DNA from: Nitratireductor kimnyeongensis
Lineage (GTDB): Bacteria; Pseudomonadota; Alphaproteobacteria; Rhizobiales; Rhizobiaceae
Assembly: GCF_019891395.1 (NCBI RefSeq)
Contig: NZ_CP078143.1
Location: forward strand, 682,001-746,000
Length of the DNA stretch: 64,000 bases
Direction of reading: 5' to 3'
The translations under genes were made by a program, and so were the position numbers. Below, piece after piece: positions 34,816-43,147 of this stretch (within the stretch, counting starts at the first letter, position 1; every line of letters begins with the position of its first letter). Below the pieces are notes generated by a model. The model saw only the letters and a list, made by a program, of their open reading frames with translations. It searched no databases and had not been told where the DNA came from.

Positions 34816-35760
34816 ATGGCGCCACGGAAAATCATCATCGATACAGACCCGGGACAGGACGATGCATTTGCGATCCTGTTCGCTCTGGGCTCGCCTCAGG
34901 AGCTTGAAGTGGTCGGCATCACAACTGTTGGCGGCAATGTCCCCCTTTCGCTCACCACCAGGAACGCGCTCAAGGTGGTGGAGTTGGCGGGGCGTCCCGA
35001 TGTCCCGGTCTTCGCCGGTTGCCCGGCCCCCATGGTGAAAAAGCTGATGACGGCGGAATATGTGCATGGCGAGACCGGCCTGGACGGCGCCGAACTGCCC
35101 GAACCTGTCACCACGGCGGGAAGCGAACATGCGGTCAACTGGCTCGCGCGCACCATCATGGAGGCTGCAGAAGGCGAGATCACCGTCTGCACGCTTGGAC
35201 CGATGACCAACCTCGCCATGGCCATGACCATGGAGCCGCGCATCATTCCGCGCATTCGCGAGGTGGTGTTGATGGGAGGTGGTTTTTTCGAAGGCGGCAA
35301 TGCCACTCCGACCGCCGAGTTCAACATTTTCGTGGATCCACATGCGGCCCACAAAGTCTTCCATTCGGGCGTGCCGGTCACCATGGCGCCGATTGACTGC
35401 ACCTACACCGCGCAGATGACACCGGAATGGCTCCAGACACTCCGCGCGACGGGTAGCCGCGCGGCCCTCGAAGCTGCCAACATGGCTGATTTTTACTGCC
35501 AGTATGGCGACCACAAATTTCCCACCAAGGCGCGTCCGATTCACGATGCCTGCGTCACCGGCTATTTGCTTTCCCCAGAGATTTACGAACAGCGGCGTTG
35601 TTACGTGACCGTCGACATTTCATCATCCGAGACGATAGGCATGACCGTCGTCGACTGGTGGCACGTCACCGGGAAAGAGAAGAATGTCAATGTATTGCGG
35701 CGAATAGAACCGGCTCCGTTCTTTGAACTGATGCTCGAGCGCATCAGCGCTCTCCCATAA
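34816..35760 (+). CDS. Inosine/uridine-preferring nucleoside hydrolase family protein
   Basis: The 314-residue enzyme releases the base from a ribonucleoside. The calcium-site motif IIIDTDPGQDDA is at residues 5-16 (DxDxGxDD), VGGNVPL near 40 and the NIFVDPHAA region near 170 carry further ligand and ribose contacts. The catalytic-region His of the CU group is not evident, so base preference is unclear. An in-frame ATG at 34774 would add 14 non-conserved residues. The divergent oxygenase and amino-acid-type transporter suggest a linked pathway for a modified or natural nucleoside. Confidence 0.88.
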   Translation: MAPRKIIIDTDPGQDDAFAILFALGSPQELEVVGITTVGGNVPLSLTTRNALKVVELAGRPDVPVFAGCPAPMVKKLMTAEYVHGETGLDGAELPEPVTTAGSEHAVNWLARTIMEAAEGEITVCTLGPMTNLAMAMTMEPRIIPRIREVVLMGGGFFEGGNATPTAEFNIFVDPHAAHKVFHSGVPVTMAPIDCTYTAQMTPEWLQTLRATGSRAALEAANMADFYCQYGDHKFPTKARPIHDACVTGYLLSPEIYEQRRCYVTVDISSSETIGMTVVDWWHVTGKEKNVNVLRRIEPAPFFELMLERISALP

Positions 35761-35872
35761 GGCATGGGATGACCGCGCGCTCAACTTCTGCTAGCGGAAG
35801 CCGGGTCGCTATGGTCCATACTTGGGTTCTGCCGGACCCGGAGCCGGCAACCCATCCGAAGTGGAGACAGCG

Positions 35873-36523
35873 TTGGCACGAAAGACAAATGCAAAACCCG
35901 CCTCGGACCGAAAGCCCTCCCCACGCCAGACGCTGAGCCGGGAGGCGTGGGTCAAGGCTGCGCGCAAGGTTTTGGAAAAGCGCGGCATTGCCGAAGTCAA
36001 GATCGACCGGCTCGCGCGCCACTTCAAGGTCACGCGCGGAAGCTTCTATTTTCACTTTTCCAGCCTGAAGGATCTCCACGACGAGCTCTTGAACGAATGG
36101 CGCCGCGCCAATTGCGCCCCGTTCGAGGCCAAACGCCATGTCACGGACATTGACGGCCTGCAATTCTTCACGCAGATCGTCCATATCTGGGTGGACGAAA
36201 AGCCATTCAGCCCGTTGCTGGACCTTGCCGTGCGCGACTGGTCGCGCACCTCAAGGTCGCTGGGACGCGAAGTGGCGGAGATGGACGACCTGCGCATCAC
36301 GCTGCTGCAGCGCGCTTTTCGCGCCATGGGATATGGACCAGAAGAAAGCCTCGTGCGGGCCCGCCTCACCTATTTCCACCAGATCGGCCAGTATGCGCTT
36401 TCCTTCAAGGAAGACCCCGAACAGCGCAAACGCCATGGCCCGATCTATGGCAAGGTTCTATTGGCACCACTCGTTCAGGAGCCTAATCTGCCAAAGGATT
36501 GGCAGGACACGGACGGCAATTAG
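35873..36523 (+). CDS. TetR/AcrR family transcriptional regulator
   Basis: The ~216-residue regulator has an N-terminal helix-turn-helix (KAARKVLEKRGIAEVKIDRLARHFKVTRGSFYFHFSSLKDLHDELL-type) and a helical ligand domain. TTG at 35873 is preferred because GGAG stands six bases before it. The frame is open to another TTG at 35822 that lacks a ribosome site. An imperfect inverted repeat, CTTCTGCTAGCGGAAG, lies in the 112-bp gap after the hydrolase stop. It most likely represses from the palindrome at 34744-34757. The next gene converges with an 18-bp gap. Confidence 0.85.
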   Translation: MARKTNAKPASDRKPSPRQTLSREAWVKAARKVLEKRGIAEVKIDRLARHFKVTRGSFYFHFSSLKDLHDELLNEWRRANCAPFEAKRHVTDIDGLQFFTQIVHIWVDEKPFSPLLDLAVRDWSRTSRSLGREVAEMDDLRITLLQRAFRAMGYGPEESLVRARLTYFHQIGQYALSFKEDPEQRKRHGPIYGKVLLAPLVQEPNLPKDWQDTDGN

Positions 36524-36541
36524 TTCGACCACCACGAGGCC

Positions 36542-37285
36542 TTATTTTCTCGACCGTTCGGCGAGTTCAAGATCTTTCAGAACGCCTTTCATATCGCGAA
36601 TTCTCTGCGCGGACGTTTGCCGCTCCGCTTTCGAGGAAAAACCGAAGCCGGAGATCTTGTGATCGAGCTCGACCGGCACGCTGCAGGACGCATGGAACGA
36701 GCGAAGGTGAGTCGAGCGGGCAATCTCGCCCAGATTTTCCGCCGTTAGACCTGAACCTGCCATGATCTCGATGCGATCGCCTGCGTGGACCCGCATGGCA
36801 GCGAGCGCATTCTGCCCCTCCCGAACAGTCGGAGCCCCGCCGGATGTCAAAATTCTTTCAAAACCGAACGCAACAGCAAGATTAATCGCCTCCAGCCGAT
36901 CCTCCACCGTGTCGATGACACGGTGCAACGTGCGCCCCATGCCGACACTTGCTTCGCTCAATATTTCAAGAGCCTTCTCGTCGAGCACACCCTCGACGGT
37001 CGCCGCTCCAAGCACAACGCCTGCAAGCCCAGCCTCCCGAGCGGCCAAGATATCATCGTGCATAAGAGCGACCTCCCGCATGTTGAAGCAGAAATCGCCC
37101 TGGCGTGGCCGGATCATCGCGTAGGCAGGCACACCGCATTTGGCTGCCGCCCGCATCAAGCCATGAGAGGGTGTGAGCCCGCCAAGCGGCAGCGCCGAGC
37201 ACAGTTCGATACGGTCGGCCCCACCCTCGACACACGCTTCCACTCCATCGACTGTGTCAACACAGACCTCAAGAGTTGCCTGCAT
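36542..37285 (-). CDS. cutC: CutC family protein
   Basis: The 247-residue TIM-barrel protein matches CutC: LEVCVDTVDGVEACVEGGADRIELCSALPLGGLTPS at the N-terminus, MIRPRQGDFCF near 75, DDI near 92, and LTSGGAPTVREG near 165. CutC was named for copper tolerance in E. coli, but its biochemical role is unsettled. GGAGG lies six bases before the ATG. The start overlaps the ROK kinase gene by 17 bases, so the two are coupled. This suggests a sugar-related role rather than copper handling (inference). Confidence 0.88.
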   Translation of the reverse strand: MQATLEVCVDTVDGVEACVEGGADRIELCSALPLGGLTPSHGLMRAAAKCGVPAYAMIRPRQGDFCFNMREVALMHDDILAAREAGLAGVVLGAATVEGVLDEKALEILSEASVGMGRTLHRVIDTVEDRLEAINLAVAFGFERILTSGGAPTVREGQNALAAMRVHAGDRIEIMAGSGLTAENLGEIARSTHLRSFHASCSVPVELDHKISGFGFSSKAERQTSAQRIRDMKGVLKDLELAERSRK

Positions 37286-38171
37286 GGTAAGCCTCCCTTG
37301 CAAAGATCGCAGCACCAATCAGCGCGCTCTCGACGCCTCCCCGTACCGGGATAAGCAACCGCTCACTTCGCTCTATGAGGCAGCGCTGACGCACCTCCAA
37401 GTCGAGCGCTTCCATGAGCGGCCCATCCTGTGCCAAACCGCCACTGACCGGCACGATGGAAGGGTCGACCATGTTCACCGTGTTGGCCAGTGCCCCGCCA
37501 ACAATGTCCAAAAACACGTCAACCGTGCGTGTCGCCTGCTCTCCTCCACCATGCCATTGGGCCAGAATCTCGAAACTGTCGATCTCGAGGCCATGAAGGT
37601 GCTCATGCAGCCGCTCGATGCCGCGCGCAGCACCCAGCGTATCGACACATCCCCTCTGCCCGCACCCGCATTCGATGGCAGGCAGAGGCGTTCCGGTGCG
37701 CATCGCACTTGCCGGCCCATGCCCCCACTCTCCAGCATTGCCCGTGGCACCGCTCATCACTTTCCCGTCGATGACAACCGCACCGCCGATTCCGGTTCCA
37801 ATTATCACCGCCAGAACATGCCGATGCCCGACACCGACCCCCGCCTTGGCCTCGGCGAACGCGAATGCATTTGCATCGTTCATGACAAAAACCGGACGAC
37901 CGAGCCCTTCACCGAGGTCCCTGGCGATATTCCGGCCCGTAATGCAGGGAATATTGGCACTGCGCGCCAAGCCAGTATGCGGATTGATCACCGCGGCGAT
38001 CGAGATGCCGACGGGGGTCCTGCCCTCTCCCGCCATCGCCTTCACTGTTTCAAGAAACGCTGCATAATCGTCAGCTGGTGTAATTTGCCTGCGTCGAATG
38101 ACAGGCATTTCGTCATCGCCCATATCGGCAACAACGGTCTTGGATCCGCCGATGTCAAAACAGCAAAGCAT
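37269..38171 (-). CDS. ROK family sugar kinase
   Basis: The 300-residue ROK protein has an N-terminal phosphate loop DIGGSK (6-11), catalytic D99 in MNDANAF, GTGIGG near 125-130, and a zinc site H151, C168, C170, C175 (CGCGQRGC). It has no N-terminal helix-turn-helix, so it is a kinase rather than a NagC-type repressor. Candidates are glucose, N-acetylglucosamine and N-acetylmannosamine. The usual Glu after the zinc motif is Asp (CVD). It is upstream of and overlapping cutC, with a 50-bp gap to the PNPOx-GAF gene. Confidence 0.88.
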   Translation of the reverse strand: MLCCFDIGGSKTVVADMGDDEMPVIRRRQITPADDYAAFLETVKAMAGEGRTPVGISIAAVINPHTGLARSANIPCITGRNIARDLGEGLGRPVFVMNDANAFAFAEAKAGVGVGHRHVLAVIIGTGIGGAVVIDGKVMSGATGNAGEWGHGPASAMRTGTPLPAIECGCGQRGCVDTLGAARGIERLHEHLHGLEIDSFEILAQWHGGGEQATRTVDVFLDIVGGALANTVNMVDPSIVPVSGGLAQDGPLMEALDLEVRQRCLIERSERLLIPVRGGVESALIGAAIFAREAYHAGNS

Positions 38172-38221
38172 TTCAGCCCTTTCGTGTTGGCCGAATTTTG
38201 GTGGAGCAGGTCAGTTCCTTC

Positions 38222-39553
38222 TCAGGTCTCCTCCAGAGAAAGTTTGCCCTCCACCAGAAACCGAAAGCGTCCACGACCACATTTATCGATGACGATACCT
38301 ACCTCGCGCTCGCTCAATCGTCGTTGAAGCAACAAGAGCCGCGCCTCCAGATTGTCGATGTAGTCCGGCAATCTCAGCGCTGGATCGAGACGGAGTTCCC
38401 TATTGGTGAACGCGACACGCCCACTCTGCGCATGTTCCCGTGCAAGCTTCCAGAAGATCGCACCCGCCACGCCACGAATAATGTAGACGTCGTCGACAAA
38501 AATGGAATTGTCGACCCTGTAATGCCTCAACCGAATGGCCTTGCCAGCGGCACCAGTTCCGGGAAGAACTGAATGAGCGCGCTCGGCAGTCTCTTCTTTC
38601 TGCAATAGGGCAACACGCGCAGACACAAGTTCCGCAATCAGGGTCAACGCATCCTCTTCATCATAGCCAAACTGGTTGGGCTCTGTGCTCTCTGCAAACA
38701 GCACACCCATCGTCTGGTCTTCACACAAGATGGGAACTGCGATCTGACTCTGAGGTGCCTCGAGGCCCGGGAAAGCGATGGCATTGGCACAAGTCCACTC
38801 CAGTCCGGCTGCCCTCGCACTGTCGAGGACGGCGGCGCGATAGGTATATTGCGACGTCATGTGGCCAATGCGTATCGGAACGCGCTGAGCGGCTGCCACC
38901 CCGATCACCCCGTCCCCGAGGCCAATTTCGGAACCGATGCCGGAGAAGGGGTAACCGCGCGAACTCACCGTGTATAGCCGGCTGGAAACTTGGTCGAGCA
39001 TCAACACCATGGCGTGCTCGATCCCGAAATGCTGCTGCAGACAGGCAAGCAGCGTATCGAACAGCTCCCCCATATCGGAGGCGCGCAAGAATTGCTCGCT
39101 GCTGCGGCGCGCGGCCGCCAGCGCATTGCGTTTCATGGGCCGGGCGATCACCTCGCTCGCGACCGGCTCGATCTCACGCACACGAAAAATGTCGGAGCCG
39201 AGCAGGCGGAAAACATCCTGCATACCGCTGTGCGAGGCGATACCTGCAAGCTTGGCACGCATGATCTCAAACAGTGGACCGCTGGTCTGTGTTTCCAGAT
39301 ATTCGAGGGTGAGGCGGTATTGGGCATTCGTGTCCGAATCGACCACCGTTACGGAGGCCAGCCTGGTCGCGAGCAGATTGCGGCGGGTCTTGTTGAAGAA
39401 CTGATAGGACAGTGCAACGTGGTCAGGATCGACATACTGCACATGCGAGATCAGAGACACGTTGGGGATGCCGTCAACATCAGCCGTGGCTAGGATCGAA
39501 GGGACGATGCCTTCAAGCGCATTGCGTATCTCGGGGAGCCAGGTTGTGGTCAT
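38222..39553 (-). CDS. PNPOx-like / GAF / winged-helix-like multidomain protein
   Basis: The 443-residue cytoplasmic protein has three visible parts. Residues ~1-130 look like a pyridoxamine-5-phosphate-oxidase-type split barrel (VPSILATADVDGIPNVSLISHVQYVD, NKTRRNL). Residues ~150-315 form a GAF sensory domain (FDTLLACLQQHFGIEHAMVLMLD, GDGVIGVAA, IAVPILCEDQTMGVLFAES). Residues ~340-440 (SIFVDDVYIIRGVAGAIFWKL ... RLPDYIDNLEARLLLLQRRL) resemble a transcriptional-regulator winged helix. This suggests a flavin- or redox-linked sensor that may bind DNA. Its start overlaps the upstream PNPOx gene (ATGA). No specific function is established. Confidence 0.75.
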   Translation of the reverse strand: MTTTWLPEIRNALEGIVPSILATADVDGIPNVSLISHVQYVDPDHVALSYQFFNKTRRNLLATRLASVTVVDSDTNAQYRLTLEYLETQTSGPLFEIMRAKLAGIASHSGMQDVFRLLGSDIFRVREIEPVASEVIARPMKRNALAAARRSSEQFLRASDMGELFDTLLACLQQHFGIEHAMVLMLDQVSSRLYTVSSRGYPFSGIGSEIGLGDGVIGVAAAQRVPIRIGHMTSQYTYRAAVLDSARAAGLEWTCANAIAFPGLEAPQSQIAVPILCEDQTMGVLFAESTEPNQFGYDEEDALTLIAELVSARVALLQKEETAERAHSVLPGTGAAGKAIRLRHYRVDNSIFVDDVYIIRGVAGAIFWKLAREHAQSGRVAFTNRELRLDPALRLPDYIDNLEARLLLLQRRLSEREVGIVIDKCGRGRFRFLVEGKLSLEET

Positions 39554-40101
39554 TTGCGCAATTCAGCCCCAGCCCCCGGTCCCGGGGTCTGCACAAAAGC
39601 GGCGACCGGATAGAAATCGAGCGCCACGAGATCATCCACGTCGACTGCACAATACGCTTCAGTGAACCTGCGGGCATAATCCACATCGCGAAGTTCCTGC
39701 TCGAGCCCTGCCAGTTGCTCCACTGCGGCCTGCCTGTCACTCGGGGAACATTCGCCCGTGATGACGTCCACCCCTTTGATCTGGATGGATCGATGGGTAT
39801 GGGGCTGGCTGAAAGTAACAGCCACCGGTGCACCCTGATCTGCTGCCGCAAGAATCGCTTGATTGCTTCTGCGCAGCAACAGAATGCGCATGCGCCCGCC
39901 CTCGAGAACACGGCACGCGCAGCCCTGACCACTCAGTGGAACATTCCCTCTACCGCCGACAGCAATGATCACACTGACACCACTCTCGCAGAACTCCGAA
40001 AGTTCTGCCGACAGAATGGTGTCAATGCCGAGATCACCCGTGCAGGCGCTGTGCGCCGCCAACTCGGCTTCAGGAGAATGAGGGCGCTGTGCGCGCGGCA
40101 T
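39550..40101 (-). CDS. Pyridoxamine 5'-phosphate oxidase-related flavin-binding protein
   Basis: The ~183-residue protein appears to have a PNPOx-like split-barrel fold: VIIAVGGRGNVPLSGQGCACRVLEGGRMRILLLR and GAPVAVTFSQPHTHRSIQIKG are the barrel strands, followed by a helical C-terminal region with DLVALDFYPVAAFVQTPGPGAG. Such proteins bind FMN, F420 or haem; the cofactor is not readable. The start is uncertain. ATG 40101 has GGGAAAG eleven bases upstream, and in-frame ATGs at 40158 and 40167 add a basic, unconserved leader. It is translationally coupled to the PNPOx-GAF protein, implying a two-protein module. Confidence 0.72.
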   Translation of the reverse strand: MPRAQRPHSPEAELAAHSACTGDLGIDTILSAELSEFCESGVSVIIAVGGRGNVPLSGQGCACRVLEGGRMRILLLRRSNQAILAAADQGAPVAVTFSQPHTHRSIQIKGVDVITGECSPSDRQAAVEQLAGLEQELRDVDYARRFTEAYCAVDVDDLVALDFYPVAAFVQTPGPGAGAELRK

Positions 40102-40491
40102 GTCTGGTTTCGCTTTCCCTGAACCGCGTGAGGGATGCAGGCCTATCCCGACGCGCATAAAAGCCATTTAGCATTTTTTTATGATCTCTTGCAGCTAGAT
40201 TTAGCAGGCACCGCAACCCCCGGTAAACTATTCGACTGGCCATTCGCTACCGCGTTCATCGCAACGGCGGCAGTGATCACCCCGAAGAAGCCGCGAGGAT
40301 CAAGCGGGAAGACAGGTGCTATAATCTGGCACAGGGAGGCGCCGATCTGGGTACGGGTCTGACCCCTCACCTGGTGGAAGCCCCCAAATGTCGAAGCGCT
40401 GGATCCGAGCTGTTGTGCGCGCTGTGGCGGCCAATTGATGGTTCGCCAAGCGCGTGGGGGACAGCGAAACAGTGCAACCAGGATACGCAAG
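40102..40491. other. Intergenic region without a recognisable gene
   Basis: This 390-bp gap lies between the divergent PNPOx and FAD-oxidase genes. An AT-rich patch (about 40158-40200) probably holds the PNPOx promoter. A 103-codon frame on the minus strand (40179-40490) lacks a ribosome site and a known family. Nothing else is supported; it could be a decayed insertion. Confidence 0.5.
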
Positions 40492-41892
40492 ATGAATTAT
40501 GTTATTCGTCCAGACACGGACCTGTCAGATGCGACAGGGCTGCGCCTGAAACCGCTTCTGACAGAGATCAAGGGCAAGCCCATCAGCCCTTCCGATGCCG
40601 AGTACGAGGAGGCTCGGACACTCGCTAACAACAACTGGGATCACCGACCTGCGCTCATCATCCGAGTGGCAGACGCGCGCGATGTCGCACTCACATTGCT
40701 CTTTGCGCAGAAAGAAGGCGTCGAAATTGCCGTTCGAAGTGGAGGCCATTCCACATGCGGCCATGGCTCCTGCCCCGGAGGCATCGTAATCGATCTACGC
40801 GACCTGAACGCGCTAGAATTCGCGCAGGATCAAAGCTGGGCCTGGGCTGGCGCGGGGCTCACGGCTGGCGAAGTCACGGCCGAGGTCGAACAGCGCAAGC
40901 TCATCATCGGTTTTGGCGACGCGGCCACAGTCGGCATTGGTGGGCTCACGCTCGGTGGCGGCATCGGATACATGGTTCGCAAGCACGGTTTGACCATCGA
41001 TTCCGTTCTGGCCTTCGAGGTGGTTACAGCGGCCGGCGAAGTCCTGATTGCGGACGCCGACAATCATCCAGACCTGTTCTGGGCCCTCAGAGGCGGCGGC
41101 GGCAATTTCGGTGTCGTGACACGCTTCAAATACCGGCTAAATCCGCTTCCGGCGTTCACAGGCGGACCGCTTATTCTCCCTGTAACGCCCGAAACACTGA
41201 CCGGCTTCGTAGCAGCAGCGGAGGCGGCCCCTGATGAACTCTCAACCATCGCGATGGTAATGCCGGCACCTCCCATGCCTTTTTTGCCGCCCGAAATAGT
41301 TGGAAAAACGGTTCTCATGGGGATGATGGCGTTCGCGGGACCGACCGATCAGGCCGAGAAGGCGCTTGCTCCCTTCAGAGCGCTGGCGAAACCTATAGCA
41401 GACCTTGTGGGGCCGGCCCCCTACAGCTCCATGTACATGCCGGACGACCCGATGCTCCATCAATCGGTTTCCATCCGCACCACCTTCATGGACAAGGTTA
41501 CAACAGCACAAGCGGAGAATATGCTTGAGCTGATTGAAGACAGCGAAGCCCCTTTGCGCATGATCCAGGTCAGGGTGATGGGTGGGGCGGCGGCCCGCAT
41601 CGCGCCGGAAGCCACCGCCTTCGCGCATCGGCAAAGAAAGATCATGACGGTGTTTTTGGCTATCGATAGTCCAGAGACACTGGCGCGAAATGAAGAGTGG
41701 GTCTCCCGGTGCCTGAAGGAACTGGGCGACAACGCTCTCGGCGCGTATGTGAATTTCCTCGCGGACGAGGGCGCTCAGCGCATTCGCCATGCGTATCCGG
41801 AGGCCACCTGGAACCGCCTGCGGCAGATCAAACACCGATATGATCCGGACAATATCTTCCGGCTCAATCAGAACATTCCGCCCGCAGTTTAG
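40492..41892 (+). CDS. FAD-binding oxidase, berberine-bridge-enzyme type
   Basis: The 466-residue flavoenzyme has a PCMH-type FAD domain and the C-terminal BBE segment (YDPDNIFRLNQNI). H86 in RSGGHST is the expected 8-alpha-histidyl FAD attachment. The second covalent site, a Cys in bicovalent members, is Ile in KHGLTIDS (I169), so the flavin should be monocovalently bound. Family members oxidise sugars, alkaloids or aromatic alcohols with oxygen. There is no signal peptide, suggesting a cytoplasmic enzyme. AGGA lies shortly before the ATG; an upstream in-frame ATG at 40435 is disfavoured. It stands alone, so its substrate is unknown. Confidence 0.86.
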   Translation: MNYVIRPDTDLSDATGLRLKPLLTEIKGKPISPSDAEYEEARTLANNNWDHRPALIIRVADARDVALTLLFAQKEGVEIAVRSGGHSTCGHGSCPGGIVIDLRDLNALEFAQDQSWAWAGAGLTAGEVTAEVEQRKLIIGFGDAATVGIGGLTLGGGIGYMVRKHGLTIDSVLAFEVVTAAGEVLIADADNHPDLFWALRGGGGNFGVVTRFKYRLNPLPAFTGGPLILPVTPETLTGFVAAAEAAPDELSTIAMVMPAPPMPFLPPEIVGKTVLMGMMAFAGPTDQAEKALAPFRALAKPIADLVGPAPYSSMYMPDDPMLHQSVSIRTTFMDKVTTAQAENMLELIEDSEAPLRMIQVRVMGGAAARIAPEATAFAHRQRKIMTVFLAIDSPETLARNEEWVSRCLKELGDNALGAYVNFLADEGAQRIRHAYPEATWNRLRQIKHRYDPDNIFRLNQNIPPAV

Positions 41893-41919
41893 AAACAGGA
41901 CGGATCAAGCACATCCGGC

Positions 41920-41938
41920 GCCGGGGCACTCCCCCGGC
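41920..41938. terminator. GC-rich hairpin between convergent FAD-oxidase and opgC genes
   Basis: GCCGGGG and CCCCGGC form a perfect seven-base stem around CACTC. There is no T-run on either side, so it may act only as a weak or Rho-assisted bidirectional terminator. Confidence 0.4.
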
Positions 41939-41959
41939 CCGGACTCCACCTGCCTTCAA

Positions 41960-43138
41960 TCAAGCACTCTCGCGCAGACGCTCTTTCTCAGGCGGGCTAG
42001 GCATGAATTTGCGCTCGGCTGCTCGCCGCGCTTCCTTTCGTTCCGCCTTCTGCCTGGAAAGGAACAGAGCGACCGCGTATTGCAGGGCAATCCCGACAGC
42101 CAGCAAGACTGTGTCGGAAGCGAAATTGGTTTCAAAGCGCAAACGCACGATCTGCAACACAATCGCCAGGACAGATCCTGAGGCGAAAACGGCAAGCCCG
42201 TTCCTCCCCATCAGCTCGATAGGGCGAAAAACCGACCATTGAAAGGCCTTGATAACCCAGGCGACGTTGGTCAGGACATAAGCAAGCGCAAGTGCGTGGA
42301 GAAGCCGCGGCAGCGCCACGAAGGTCTTGTCAAAACCCGCAATGAAGAATGGCAAGACCTCGCGTCCTGGCAGCGCACCCGCCTTCAGCAACACCCAAAC
42401 GCAGGAGAATGCCAGAAATGCGGCGCACAACCAGAAAAGCCACGCGCGATACGGTACAAGCTTTCGTCCCTCGAGCATGCAGAGGCCGCCGGCAATTCCA
42501 ACGGCGTAAATCAGTTGCCAGGCTATCGGATTGAAGAACCACCCCCCCGGATTCGGGTAGTTCGGCAGGTTTAGCCGGAAGGTGCCGGCAAGCAACCAGA
42601 CAACAACGGCCACTCCGATCAGCGCCAGCGGGCTGCGCAGACCAATCATGATGTATAGCGGCGAGATAAGCAGCAACATGGCGTAGAGCGGCAGGATGTT
42701 GAAGTAGCCAAGCTGGTGGCCAAGGAGTGGCACGCCAACCATGGTCTGTAACGGCTTCGTCAGAAGCGGACCGAAATTAATGCGACCAAGCATCTCGAAG
42801 ACGCCGAAATACAGCGCGCCGCCAGCAACCAGCGCAATGGCCAGAACCGACGATACGATATGCGTGACGTAGAGCAGCCCGGCACGGCGCCAAACCTTCA
42901 TGCACGTTGCAAAGAATGCTCTTTCGCGAAAGCCGCGCGAATAGGCAAGCCCCACGGCAATACCGGACATGAGTACAAAAGCCTCGGCTGCGTCGGAAAA
43001 GCCAAAATTGCGCGATGTTAGCGTCTCGTAGAGATTTCCCGGGACGTGATTGATGAAGATCGTGATCAAAGCGAGACCACGGAACACGTCCAAGCGCTGG
43101 TCACGGCCAACGCTTGAGGGGATGAAAGGAGCGTTCAT
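41960..43138 (-). CDS. opgC: OpgC, osmoregulated periplasmic glucan succinyl/acyl transferase
   Basis: The 392-residue polytopic membrane protein has about ten helices and the OpgC signature near the N-terminus (RDQRLDVFRGLALITIFINHVPGNLYE ... SDAAEAFVLMSGI). OpgC proteins decorate the periplasmic glucan backbone with succinyl groups. GAGG lies eight bases before the ATG, nine bases after the opgH stop. It is the last gene of an opgG-opgH-opgC order, so it modifies the product of the two upstream genes. The basic/acidic C-terminal tail is cytoplasmic. Confidence 0.9.
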   Translation of the reverse strand: MNAPFIPSSVGRDQRLDVFRGLALITIFINHVPGNLYETLTSRNFGFSDAAEAFVLMSGIAVGLAYSRGFRERAFFATCMKVWRRAGLLYVTHIVSSVLAIALVAGGALYFGVFEMLGRINFGPLLTKPLQTMVGVPLLGHQLGYFNILPLYAMLLLISPLYIMIGLRSPLALIGVAVVVWLLAGTFRLNLPNYPNPGGWFFNPIAWQLIYAVGIAGGLCMLEGRKLVPYRAWLFWLCAAFLAFSCVWVLLKAGALPGREVLPFFIAGFDKTFVALPRLLHALALAYVLTNVAWVIKAFQWSVFRPIELMGRNGLAVFASGSVLAIVLQIVRLRFETNFASDTVLLAVGIALQYAVALFLSRQKAERKEARRAAERKFMPSPPEKERLRESA

Positions 43139-43147
43139 AGGGCAGCC

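Noticed and set aside
34718..34825. N-terminal extension of the 2OG oxygenase from 34825
   Set aside because: The added residues are not oxygenase-like and would put the coding region across the palindromic operator.
40179..40490. 103-codon minus-strand frame in the PNPOx/FAD-oxidase gap, considered as a transposase remnant
   Set aside because: No transposase motif, terminal inverted repeats or target-site duplication could be seen.
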